Assembly: GCA_008704415.1 (NCBI GenBank)
Contig: VXIS01000043.1
Coordinates: forward strand, 124,001 to 188,000
Source of the DNA: Sphaerosporella brunnea
Lineage: Eukaryota > Ascomycota > Pezizomycetes > Pezizales > Pyronemataceae
Length of the DNA stretch: 64,000 nucleotides
Reading direction: 5' to 3'
Positions 45,317 through 56,600 of this stretch are shown piece after piece (the first letter of the stretch is position 1; the number at the start of each line of letters is the position of its first letter). The notes beneath the pieces are model-generated. The model saw only the letters and a program-made list of their open reading frames with translations. It had not been told where the DNA came from and made no database searches. The position numbers and the translations under genes are program-made.

Positions 45317-46388
45317 TCTCGGCTCTCTCTTTTGCCCTTCCAGCGTTGGTTGTGCTATTTTGTTTCGCTCCCGGCCAGGTTTCAGCCTTTCCCCTGTGGT
45401 CTGGCCCTGTTGCGACATGGATTGGCCAAGGTCGCGGAGTAACGTGCCTTCTGGTGGACAGTACCTGCCAGCTTGTTCCCTGCGATGAAACTGCACATGC
45501 TGGTGTAAGTTTTTGAGCAAAGCCTAGTCAATGCTTTGCTTGACTCACACGGCAGCTTGAACCTGTGAGTCTCGACTCTCGAGCCCCCGCTGTCAGTCGA
45601 ATACTGACGGCCCAACTACTTTCTTCAAGCCGGCACGGCTCGAAATGATCCTCTCGGCCGACGGGCCGGGCCATTCCCGCCTACACGCTTTAGGCTTACG
45701 TATCCGTATGCTATTAAGAACTGTGCTGTGTTAGTATGTAAATCCAACGGTGATATCTTTGAATGATTAGAGTACTGTTAGGGTTGCCGCCAAATGCATA
45801 CTGAACAGCGTACGCTCGGGGTATCAGAGGGATCCGGCGGGATTTGGGTTTTTGAGGCTGGTGCTTACCAGCACTGGGTGGATGCGAAGAGGTGATTTGT
45901 GGAGAACAAGAAAAAAAGCGGCTCGCAGCATTAGCGAAAGCCGACTTGATCATGAGAGTGGCTGCAACCGAGCGTAGAGTTCTGGTGGGAGTTGCTTTAT
46001 GACCTCACCATGGCAATGAGCGACCGCAAAAGCGACCGGGAGCCTGAGGTGAGGGCGCTGGCAGTGAGGATGTGCAGGCATAACTTCTGGTATGGTCGAA
46101 GATGAGGTTTCGCGATCTCCCGGGGGGTGATGATGAGGTTATGTATGCGATTTCCGGCCCTACTACCATGATACAATATATTTCCGTGACCCCATCCATC
46201 ACTCGCGGCCTGCGTTGACCACAGTGACCAATGGCGCCAGTTTTTTTCAGGCGCCAGCTCTTTGCCTGCTAAGCCAGATTTGGACCTGTCGCAACGAGTT
46301 CGCAAGCACCCGCCTCAGAAACAGAAATCCTGCCAGATCCCACGGAAACTACAAAACTTCTTTTCTGGATCTTTTATTTCGGCGGGCC
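45317..46388. other. Intergenic region between tRNA-Lys and the second foldback MITE
   Basis: A GC-rich palindromic patch (GGCCGACGGGCCGGGCC) lies near 45657-45674. No supported gene. Confidence 0.4.
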
Positions 46389-46676
46389 TACGGTATTTTC
46401 TCGCTAACAAGGGAAATACCATAAAAACTCGAGAGCAAGAGAATGGGCTACGTCACTGGCTAAGTCACTTAGCCCATTCTCTTGCTCTCGAGTTTTTACG
46501 GTAACGGCGCGACAGGCTAGTAATAAACTACTTGGAAACCGTGGATTTTTAATGGGTTGCAGGCGAGTGGCATCGCGACATTTTTTACGCCCGGCTTACG
46601 GTCACAACTACTTTTGCTACTAGAAAAAGATTGACTTTCGCACCGTCATTTTCCTTGTTCGCGAAAAAATACGGTA
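46389..46676. mobile_element. 288-bp MITE related to the 40.6-kb foldback element
   Basis: The ends are inverted repeats: left TACGGTATTTTCTCGCTAAC and, read inward on the other strand, TACCGTATTTTTTCGCGAAC. They match at about 25 of 29 positions. The right part (AAAGTCAATCTTTTTCTAGT, other strand) matches the arm of the element at 40557-40916. It contains a nested hairpin element at 46417-46503. No coding capacity. Confidence 0.75.
46417..46503. repeat. Nested 87-bp hairpin with 34-bp arms
   Basis: The inner 29 bp of each arm (46422-46450 and 46470-46498) are perfect inverted copies, beginning TAAAAACTCGAGAGCAAGAG and separated by 19 nt. The outer five bases extend the pairing with one mismatch (TACCA/TACCG). 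The perfect arms imply a young insertion or active correction. The TACCGTA end recalls the host MITE family. Confidence 0.85.
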
Positions 46677-46808
46677 TTAAATGCGGTTATTTTTACAATG
46701 GATGGCCTAATGTTTACTCTGTGCTCTACGCGAATGGTGCAGCGTGGCACCATTATAACTCTGAGTCCTCCTATGTGATGGAAAAGACAATGTATTCTTC
46801 CATCAGTT

Positions 46809-46898
46809 GGGGATCTGGTTTAGTGGTATAACGTCTCATTTGCATTGCTCTAACAGCGCGATTTGAGAAGGTCTAGGGTTCGATTCCCTAGTTCTCCA
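46809..46898 (+). tRNA. tRNA-Ala(UGC) with an 18-nt intron
   Basis: The acceptor GGGGATC/GTTCTCC keeps the alanine identity pair G3:U70 and discriminator A. Position 6:67 is a T-T mismatch. The anticodon stem TCTCA/TGAGA is perfect. The loop is T-T-TGC-A, then intron 46845-46862, then T. The T arm TAGGG TTCGATT CCCTA is perfect and the D arm is short but regular. It is probably functional despite the mismatch; a decaying copy is possible. Confidence 0.82.
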
Positions 46899-47342
46899 TT
46901 GTTTTTGGTTCCAGCCTGTTTCATCCATGACCACTCGTAGAAACGTCGTGTTTTTTTTTTTTGCCGGCGTTCGTTTCAAGCCCTCCCACATGCATTGGAT
47001 ATCATATGTATCGTTGTATATATGTGTGAAGATTTATAATACGGCACAATGCAGGTTTGCTCCAAGCAGCTCAGCAATTTCTCCATCGCCGGCTCATGTA
47101 AGAAGCACAGCGTGAAAAGGGCTGCCGCCTGGCATTGCGGCAGCAGCTACGCCACCAAAATTTACGGGAGGCTACTACGTGTAGGACAGGGTGGCCAGTG
47201 AGCTGCTCGCGCTTTCTGTGCTGGTGGTTTCACGCCTCATCCATCCGCTCTTCTTCTGGAGATGGCGCTGGCAAAGGAGCGGAGGCACTATTCAGAGATC
47301 TTGTTGTAGGGAGTTCCAGAATTTGACAATCCGGAATTGTAG
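46899..47342. other. Intergenic region
   Basis: A poly-T run (about 46951-46962) and no conserved frame. Confidence 0.4.
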
Positions 47343-47938
47343 TTTGAACAATAAAAGCATAGGTAAACCATCTAACTCAAGAAAAGGCAACATAAAATTC
47401 TTATACAGGTGTTATAAAAAGGAAATTATCGAAAATAAAAGGACTACTCAGTCCAAGCCCACAAAAAATCCGTCCCGCAACTCACTAAAAGTGAGCGCCA
47501 CAGACCGCACAGACCCACTTCTCCGCTGGATCGTCGTTCTTGTTCTCGTTGATGTGCCAGCCGCAATCTTCACAGGTCCATCTTGTTGAAGTGGGGCCCT
47601 GCCAGGCGTGCTTTTTTCCTAGGATAAAAGGCATTTTCTCGGAATAAGTATTGAGTTGTCGCTGATTTGTGCTTTTGTGCTATGATCTGAATAAGTATGA
47701 GTTGTCGCTAAGTTGTGCTTTTATGCTATCTGTCAGGCTGTTAAATTAGATACCTAAATCGCCAGTGCAATTGAATATCTACTAGGATGTACCAGTGCAA
47801 TGGAATATCTACTAGAATGTAGGTGAATGGAAAAACACGGATCCAACGAAGCACCTTTTCTAAGCTAGCCGCCCTTGAATGGTACTTTATCTGGAAATAC
47901 TTTATCCTCCGTGTTTCATCGCCTCCAAGTCTGTATAA
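47343..47938 (-). repeat. ~600-bp dispersed element, copy 1 (inverted relative to copy 2)
   Basis: Read on the minus strand this segment matches 63019-63624 along its whole length, with scattered substitutions and small indels. Boundaries are GTTTATACAGACTTGGAGGC on one side and TTATTGTTCAAAC on the other. It holds the 49-codon Cys4 ORF, about 300 bp of upstream sequence with short tandem repeats, and ~140 bp downstream. No terminal inverted repeats or clear target duplication were found. Confidence 0.85.
47485..47634 (-). CDS. 49-residue Cys4 zinc-ribbon-like microprotein, copy 1
   Basis: An intact ORF from ATG (47634-47632) to TAG. The protein begins MPFILGKKHAWQGP and has RWTCEDCGWHINENK and EKWVCAVCGAHF, that is C21-x2-C24-x17-C42-x2-C45 with Trp two residues before each Cys pair and Gly after each. 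This is the layout of a treble-clef or rubredoxin-like zinc ribbon. There is no signal peptide or membrane segment. Compared with copy 2 (63326-63475) only three bases differ, all at third positions and all synonymous (Phe3, Leu5, Asp35). Flanks differ more and include indels. This suggests selection on the peptide. I do not recognise the family and no function is claimed. Confidence 0.7.
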   Translation of the reverse strand: MPFILGKKHAWQGPTSTRWTCEDCGWHINENKNDDPAEKWVCAVCGAHF

Positions 47939-50900
47939 ACCCCCTATGAACCCGTATCATCACCTATATCTCTTTCTATTCGCTCTCACAACAACCAAAA
48001 TGTGTTTCCACCAAGGAAGCTCTGTGCATTTAATGGGAAATCCGCAATTTCAAAATTGGCACGATGGAGCACAGCCACGTGCATTGCCGTGTCAGGAGAA
48101 TCTATGATACCGGAATTTAGACTCTATCGTGAAAAAGCTGATGCTTATAAACCCCTAAAGTTTGCCTGTTCATCATCATATTACCCAGCCGTCTGCTAGA
48201 CTGTTCGGAAAAAGGTACTTTGGAACTCTAAGGCTAATTTGGAAGGGTAAGCGATCGTCGACGTTGGGGTAATCTTGGTGACTGGAGGCTTGGGATGGAA
48301 CGATTCATCCGATATATAACCGCCAGTTCCTAGCTGGCGTGCGTCATAGAAAATAACTCGATCACTGATGGAATTCTGGCATTCCATTCCCCAGTGGAAT
48401 TGCCACAGACAAAAAACTAACGGCAATGCTCAGATTTCCAGTCAAGAAAGTGCATTTTTCGAGCAATTAGCACATAGTCCACTCGCAAATCCCTCTATTG
48501 AAACATTGTACCCCGCAGCTATCGTCGAAGAAGGGCAGAGAAGACACAGCAAAACCATTCTCCTTCTCCGGCACCACCCCTAGCACTACGAACTTAGGTC
48601 TCTGACATTCCTTCTGAGTCATAATATTGCACCAACAAGGAAAGTGGTCACCGATCACTTCTATCTGCCCTCGCGTCTCTAGCATCAAGCCTCGACACAT
48701 GTTTGACCTGGCTCAAATTGTGGAGGCAACGCCGTTTGAACCTCCGCTTGAACGATTTGCATTGCTGACAGCATGCCGCTCATCCTAGACAGGTTTCTCG
48801 TAAATTGGTTTCCGACGAAATCGAGGCCCCGCCGGAATTCAGTGACAATATCGTAGGATATCCAGGTCTATCTTGCCAACACGCTCTTCGTCGAAGTGAA
48901 GTGGGCCTAGAGTCCCTTGATGATATCAAACCGAGCACGGAAGCGCTGAGTACGATGGGGTGCGTGATCACATACGGATCCCTCCTGCTATGTTTTTGTT
49001 TCGCTCCTTCCCACATCGCGTTGTCGGTTTGTGATGCGCAATACAGGTGAATCAACAACACCCTCGGAGAAAAGCCCAACAAGAACTTTGTAACCCGCGC
49101 ATGCCGCTTTAACACCGAGCTCGGTTGCCACCTCGGATTGCCGTCGTTCGGCTCTCTAAGACACGTGCGCTCGCCCGCGCACATAGAATCTGACCACTTG
49201 TTTGAGTTCAGGGTGGCTAAACATATCGCCGTTGCCGAGTGCTGTGCCGGTCCGTCGGACGGAAATATGGGCCGCCTTTGGAGGCAGGGTCGCCAAGTGA
49301 TTCGACGTCGGGTTTGACGGCGGCGAGAGAGGTGATGTGTACACAGGCGAAACAGACGTGCGGAGAGAGGCATCGGAGTGCGCAAGCGGGTGTCGATCCG
49401 GCAAATCTTATCCCTTTACTTTGTTAAAATTTCAGACGATGGTAGTGCGCAAAGTTGGAGGGGGGTGTGCGCAGCGAAATATCATGTGACGTAGTCTTTT
49501 GTCTCCCTCCCCCCAATTGCTGCGCAGAGCCGAACCAAGGCGCAGTTACTCTGGGGATTGACTCCAAAGCCTGAGCCCAAGCAAAGGAATAGCAGATACT
49601 GCCTAAAAGCGCGGAGAATGGGAGGGACGACCGAAGAGGGAGCACTCACCAACTGCCGAGTGATCGACAATGAACTGGCCCTCAACGCATAAAAGCAGGC
49701 TCGGTGATGATCCACGGCTATCGTATGGTCTTGGCTCAGAGGTGTATGGTGTCTGGATAACCTGGGAAAGGGACTATAGGTAGCGTGAAGACCACGCACG
49801 CATCTACCGGCTGTCAAGTTAGGTGCTAAAGTTAGTAAAAGGACTGTTTGCAAAGTCGATTTCCGGATGAGCAGTTTTCTGGGGGCAGCATCCGAAGCAA
49901 TACGTATACGTACGTGGTGATAGAGACAACTGGCAGGAAAGTAAAGAAAAGAAAAGAAGCCTGCAAGAAGGATTCGACCTCAGGGGCCCGATAGTCCGGC
50001 CGTGACGGCTGCTACGAGTCACTGCATTTTCTCTCCCATCGAGTGCCAACTCGCTCCATACGCGCCCAGTTATTCGTGTTGAACTGGTGTAGGCCTAGGC
50101 CGGGGTGCGGTGTACCTTCGGCACAGGTGCCAACGAGATACGGACTGGGTGCGAGTTACAGGTGCGCGGATCAGGGAGACCCCGAGGAGGGAGGGATAGC
50201 CCTTTTGCTTTGGACTGATATATCTGCCGGTATCGCAATCCTTTTAACATCCCACCTACCAGCAGAGGTAGAAGAAGAGATGTGCTGTCTCATCTATCCC
50301 ATCCCCCTCTCACACTCTCACATTTCTGCGAGCAAGCCGCGGCAAAAATCATGCCCTCTCCCAATCAGGCTTCTCCAGTCGAATAACGTTTGCCATCAAG
50401 GCAGCAGCTACCTTGACACGCGGGGGTTTTGTCCCACTCTTGGGGTGAGCTGTAGACTTCTATTGGTCCACGGGCGCGAAAATCGGTGCAATCTATTTTG
50501 TCACCAGCACCTGCCGTTGACCCTGCTTCACCCACCATCCTGCCAAAGTGAACCTTCCGTAGAACCACAGAAACTCTGGGTGTGGGAGGCCCAGTGGTCA
50601 GAGGGTGAGAAGTACTGGATGATGTGAGAGCCGAGGCCTATGCCAGTCGAAATGAGGTCTTGCGGAATCTTCTAGCGAGCGTTTGATACACCGGCCTTCC
50701 TTCCTTTTGAAGCAAACCGAACTTATGTAGAGTACGAGGCAATTTTTTCTTTGTCCCATCAAAGGCCCCCCCTAGGCAAGTAAAGTTTGCGAATTCCATA
50801 CCATCGACCATCGAATCCAGGCGCACCAAGTTCAGGACAAGCATCTTGGCTCAGTTTCTAAGACATCATCAGCTGCGGACTCTACCAGCTACCAGCCACC

Positions 50901-52811
50901 TATTGACATTATATCTGTAGTGAAGATTTTTGGCAGCCCTGTCACGGGCTGTAGTTTCGCGATTGTGTGCCCTAAGCGCCTCATTTGACCGAGTCCGTGT
51001 TATTGGGCCGATGAAATGCGCATGGCGTCTTGGCGAGTGGCAAAGACTACTAATATATTCTAGTTGAACATATACCTACCTTTGGTAGAACCCGAGTAAT
51101 TTCCAGTGAACTAAGGAGAAGATGCATCTATGCATATAGCGGCGCTGTACACTTATCTCCGGTAAAAAAGGGTAACCCGAAAAGGTATCACGCCGCGAAA
51201 GCGACTGAGTAGGATTGTGTTGCTTTCTGCTTGCGGTCTTGTGTGCGCATGCGTGCACGGCGCAAGTTCGGATCAATGTTTCTCAGCAAACCGCTAGACT
51301 TCGATATTTAACCCAGCCGACCAATAGGCTGCAGCGCAGAATACAGCCTAGCGCCAGCTAAGCCTTTTACTGTCCTGCCTCCTTCAATGTCACAGAGCAC
51401 CGAATAACCACTGCAGACCTTAAGTCATCGGCGTTTAGTTAACAGGTGGCAAAGGATCGAAAACATAATGGTTCACCCTGAAATTCGCCATGGTCAATCG
51501 TGATGCGGGAATAGGGCGAAATCCACCACGAGAGTGGGCTCTTAGTATCAGGGCTTCACACAGCTGCTCCCGTCAAGTGCAGGTCGGGGCTTGAAAAGCC
51601 GATAATGCGTTCTCTGAATCTTGGTTATCAACTCCAAGGAAGTGGGTACTGCAAGCGGAACCCGCAACGCATGCCCTAGCCCTGTGCGATGCCGCCGGTA
51701 GGTATACTTGTACCACGACAATTCTTCCGCCCCCGTCCGCCTTGTGCCACTACCGAGTCGATGACGACTTCCTTCCAGCCTCAGACATATATCGTCGGGC
51801 TGGCCGTGTAGACAGAAACTATGGAGACTCGGTGAAGCGAATGGTGAAGCCAAAAAAGCAACGGCGCTGTTGACAACGACTGTCAACAACGACGGCTGTA
51901 GGAACAATCCCTTGACACACTGCCAATATCCATAGAACGTCACTGTACGGTGCTGTCGAACACTTGGCGTGCTGCATCATTGATAAAATTCCCTGTCTGT
52001 GCAGGGAATGATGCTGTCAAAAGTCCCACCCTAAAGCGTCCGAGGTACCCGTTCAGCTGAAAATAAGTCTGTCGCTCGACGGTACATAGAGCTTAACAAA
52101 CGGAGTCCCTGGAACCTTTGTCGGATTACACCGCCCTCAATCTCGATTATCTACTCGAGATTTTGATTCAGCCTCTAGCTGAGAACAAATGAAACCCGTC
52201 CTTTTTAGGCCCATCCCCCGGTTGCTTTTGCCGCCGCCACCGCTCGCACTGGGGCTCTTCAGTACATGGTGGCACGCCGAACACGACAAGCCGCATCCCG
52301 TTGGACCGCGAATCCACTTCCACTTCTGCAGGTGTGCATCCCCACCGTTCACATTGAAGACAAGAGGGGCCGTCGGGTTGGGAGATATGGCTTTATAAGG
52401 CCGAGTCAAACCCTATGCTGCTGAGCGGAAATGCGCACAAAACTCAGCCCCTTGTTGTGGAATTTGAAGGGTTTTTGCACTCAAAGCTTCTTCAGGAGAC
52501 GAGTCGTGACAGAAAAGCGAGATTTCCGACACCCAAACCTCTCCCACCGCTTCCCACACATCGGACCTCAACTGGCAATCGTGCCAGGCCTCTCCTATCT
52601 GATCGAGAATCGAGACACCTCCGTATACCGACAAGAGCCTTCTGCGGCACGCGCAGTTCCATCAAGCCACAATATATTCGGGCAGAAGCTTTGACCACCC
52701 TTTATTTTCCCGGACTAGGTTCGACAAGGCAAGGGTTTTGAGCTGCTCTTTTGGACTTGATCTCGATCTCGCTTGATCGATCCGACATTCAACTGGAAGC
52801 AAGTCACCTAA
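47939..52811. other. Gene-poor stretch of 4.9 kb
   Basis: No protein family or RNA gene is recognisable. The longest frames (about 200 residues at 48780-49385 minus and 194 at 50043-50627 plus) have irregular composition and no motifs. A TATA-like sequence (TATAAACCCCC) at about 47934-47944 precedes a short frame from 48001 that may be the leader or partner of copy 1 of the microgene element; support is weak. Confidence 0.4.
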
Positions 52812-53600
52812 ATGGACTACCGACGCAGCCCAACACAGTCCCCGTACGGCACGCCCAGAGACCTGGGCGGCCCCTCGAATGCCGCAGCAGCCGGGTCGCG
52901 AAGCAACAACAGCCGCGCGGCGGCAGGAGCGACAGCCTACCAGCCCGCGGCCAACCCGGAAGCTTCGAACTTTGACATCTTCGAATGGTATCCGAAATAC
53001 ATGGAATGCGTTCGGCATTTTGTCGATGTTTCGCAGCACACCTACCCCTGCCAAGCCTTGGCCGCGTTCGTGAACATCCGTTTGCCCTACCAGCGTGCCG
53101 GGGATGGTTCCTCGCAACCGGTGAGCGCATCGTCTCCACCGAGCTTCCGGCCGGCTTTCGCTTCCAGCTCGAGCTCGGGCGCGGGCCTGGCTTCCCCGCT
53201 TGGCATGAACCAGCCGGCGATGCAGCAGCAACAGCACCAGTATGGATGGGTCTCGCTTCATCCGTACCTCCGTCGCCTGGTCGCTACCGGCTTTGACGTT
53301 CCCGCAATCCTGCATGGCTGGTTTGGCGATGAGTGGCTGGGCGGGATCGGGCCGCTGCACGAGCAGGAACGACGAAACTATCTGTTCGCGGCAAAGGCTG
53401 GCGGCTGGGCCGCCGTGAAACGCGATTACGATGTCGTTACTGACGAGGGGGTCCCTTATCTGAAGCCGTTGGACCGCGTTGACGACGCCGAGATTGAGTC
53501 GGCCGAGGGGTCTTGGTCGAAGTGGCTAGCGATGGAGGATTGGATGCTAGGATCGAGGGCTCCTATCATCCCCGACGGGGTCAATGACGCTATGGAGTGA
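52812..53600 (+). CDS. Conserved fungal protein of unknown function (often labelled 'Ilp apoptosis inhibitor' in databases)
   Basis: Single exon, 262 residues. The N-terminal 50 residues are low-complexity. Then follow FDIFEWYPKYMECVRHFVDV, a Ser/Pro-rich insert with QQQQ, WVSLHPYLRRLVATGFDVPA, GWFGDEWLGGIGPLHEQERR and NYLFAAKAGGWAAVKRDYDV. The end is SWSKWLAMEDWMLGSRAP. From memory, this pattern (SL.PY.RRLV, GIGP.HE.ERRNYLFAAKSGGW, W..WLAMEDWM) occurs in a widespread filamentous-ascomycete family of about 250 residues carried in databases under that label. The label's biochemical basis is unclear and should not be taken as function. The ATG at 52812 opens directly after a leader. Confidence 0.75.
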   Translation: MDYRRSPTQSPYGTPRDLGGPSNAAAAGSRSNNSRAAAGATAYQPAANPEASNFDIFEWYPKYMECVRHFVDVSQHTYPCQALAAFVNIRLPYQRAGDGSSQPVSASSPPSFRPAFASSSSSGAGLASPLGMNQPAMQQQQHQYGWVSLHPYLRRLVATGFDVPAILHGWFGDEWLGGIGPLHEQERRNYLFAAKAGGWAAVKRDYDVVTDEGVPYLKPLDRVDDAEIESAEGSWSKWLAMEDWMLGSRAPIIPDGVNDAME

Positions 53601-56600
53601 TGATGATGCATCGCGTGTGCGAGTTCGATTTCTAGATACCGTTTGCTTTGGATGATCGGTGTGCTGCTGTTTGTGTTAGAACTCTATTTATTTTATTTTT
53701 TTCTTGGCAATGGGGAAGGAAGCCTGGAAACGGAACTGGAGAAATTGTATTTTATGCGGAGTTATTGAAGTTATTGAGAGCAGGAATATATTGCTGCGAA
53801 AATTGCGAACCTTCCATTACATTGCGCCCGGTTCTTCTTTATAAAAGCTGTGTTCACTACGCTAGCTGTTCGACCTCCCTCTGCTTGCCACGGCACAAAG
53901 CATCACCAATGAGACACATCGAGCCCGGCACTTCTGAGAGTTCTTCGGAAGACTTTGCGAACTCGGTCGCCACTGAGTAAGTGGCCCAATAAGAAGCGCG
54001 GTGGCGGGTGGATAAACGCCGACAAAAATTGATGCTGTTGTCCACAACGTCGTCGACAGGTCAACACGGGGCAAACAAACGCGAGCTCGAGGCATCGATG
54101 GATTTTTGGGATGGCTTAATAATAACATCGTTGGATGCTTTACAAGTCCGAAAGTGCTAATAAGGCACTGCATGTAAGATCTGCTGTGGAAATCGAACCA
54201 ATTACAACTGTCACAGGCTCGAAGAATACCGAGCATGATTATCACTCGAGCTCTTAGCCAGCTGCCGTTCTCTGCAGCTTGCATCCTTCTTGACGAAATT
54301 GATCATTCGGCTCACTCTAAGGGGTTTTTTGGACTCAGCAACCAGAGGAAGGCACTTGCGACTTATTGCAGGGGCTTTTGATGTGCTGCATCATGTGCAT
54401 GATGCTTCCGGCATTTAGAACCAAAAAGTGCGGGTGAGCGAGATCTCGCGAGACTTTTCAGATCTGGCGATTTAAACCTCAATTGAGCTCAATGATTTCT
54501 CCTTCGAGGAGTGTTCAGCCGCTTGCTGCATTCGCATTTTTTGGTCCTAAATGCCGGCCCCAAGTAGATTATTGACATTGGCAATGTTTTTGACAACACA
54601 CGCTTGTGAGGCGCAGTCACCGAGCCACCATGCAGTCTTGTCTGTGGCGGTTTACCACTGCCGGCTGAAAGATGCCAAGAAACGCAAAGCTTGAGATTTT
54701 GGCTACATTGTCCATAATCAATCTGTCTTCAACTTGAGATTTAGTGAGTCGTGAATCATCTGTCGAGATCAAGCACTGAAGCCCCGAGCTCAAAGATTGT
54801 CGACGGAGGTTTTATGCGTCTAAGCCGAGAGCTGCTAGGAGAGTCCCACAGCCGAGGCAGTCGACTACAAACAGGAGCCAAAGGAACAGAGTGTTCTAGG
54901 TAGGCATTGAAATCAGCTTTCTTTCTTTTCCTACTTACATAGGTGAACCAATATATCAACAAATCATACTTGTTCGCAGTGCTCTCAATAGCCGGCCCCT
55001 GCCACGGCATCATAGGCTGGGCTGCCTTGGCAGCCGGCCATGGGCGCTGCAAGCCCTTCCGTCCGGCTGGGCTCATGAACACGAAGTCTAACCGTTCCTC
55101 ACACTAGCCTTGGAGAATCACAGATATAATTGTATGTAAGAGAGCTGATATGTATGCCCTAATGAGCACTCTCTGAATCAAAGTCGATGCAGCAAGCAAC
55201 AGGTTTCGCAGCTACTCGCCTACTGTGTGCAGATATTTTTGTTTACGGCAAACTCCTAGGAAGTGTCCTGCGTTGTTCTTGTCATTCCAATGGAGTTCTC
55301 GATCACGACCGGGCTTTTTAGATCGGCCCGGGCCGAGAGAGCCCAGGTCATCTAGGAGGCCGACCCGGCTGCTTCATCGCGGGCCGGCTGTTCGCGCTCA
55401 CAACCACAGGCCTGTCACTGAACTGAAAGTCGAAGTTTCGGTTTACATGCCTTCAGTACACCGAGCCCGCTAGATAGTGTTAGCCAATTAACATTAAGAC
55501 TTTATTATGAGCAAGCACTTCGTCGTCCGCTTGAGGGTCAGGTGTCGAGCCTTGTGAGGCGCAGTGACTGATCCACCAGCATTCCTTGTGGCGCCCGTGT
55601 TTGGGTGATCCACTCAAAGATGCCTAGTCGTCAAGGCTTGGTACTCAGGTTGCAGTAATCGCCGGGTTCTATGGCCGGGATACGAACGCGAGGCACACAG
55701 GTTGACGGTGTTACCGAGTGCTAAACAATGATTCCATACGCGCATGGGCCATACATGAATTTTCAGAGAAAGTCTTTCAATTCGATTTTTTTATATATAA
55801 ATGATTCCCATAAGAAAAATCACGTCTTTCACTGCATTCTGAGACTGAGATGAGCAAGTGCTGTATATATCAGCATTGGCTTCCACATTCACGTGGAGTG
55901 GAGTGTGACGTCCTTCAATATCGATATCACCTCTCCAGGCTCCAACTCCAGGGCTTTAACGGCAACAAAACAACCACCTTCTGCTACCGAAATGGATAGA
56001 TCGAAATCTCGAAATTCCTGGTATAACATTGAGACCGAGCTGTAGGGTTCTCCTTGTCAAAATGGAATTCGAGCCCGCGCGCCGCCGGCCACAACCTGCC
56101 CCCAACATTCTCGAGGGCCACTAATAATAACATTACACCGGGAGCCGGCAGGAAAGAGTCTATTCAGAGGGAGAAAAAGAAACCTCGAGACCTCCAGATC
56201 CATGTTTGGGAGAGAGGATTCAGGTTTTGTGCCTTTCTCGCTGCTCGATGAGCACTCGACGGAAGGTCTGCTACGGATGCGCACCTTTCTACCTTGATTA
56301 AGCCGTTAGCCTTGACCTGCGCTATTTGCAGGCCGGAAGCGAGATGCACGGCTTGAAAGGGTTATCAACCAACCATGGTGACATCAACATGCCAGCAAGA
56401 GGGACCGGCGAGCAGCTCTTTTACCCAATCCCGCCACTGAGCCAACTTGTCCGGATCCAGCTGGAGCACGGACGTCAGAATTTGATCATGGAACGGCACG
56501 CTGGAACCCGAAGTCGCGGTAAGCGTGGTGTTCAGGGACAGCACGCCGAGATTTGCGGAAAGTAGCTTTAAAGCCAGACGCCTCCCGTCTTCCTGGAAAA

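Noticed and set aside
48780..49385. 201-residue minus-strand frame
   Set aside because: Arg/Ser-rich random-looking translation, no domain, and several overlapping frames of similar length.
50043..50627. 194-residue plus-strand frame
   Set aside because: No conserved motif, irregular composition and no splice partners in a repeat-rich, gene-poor stretch.
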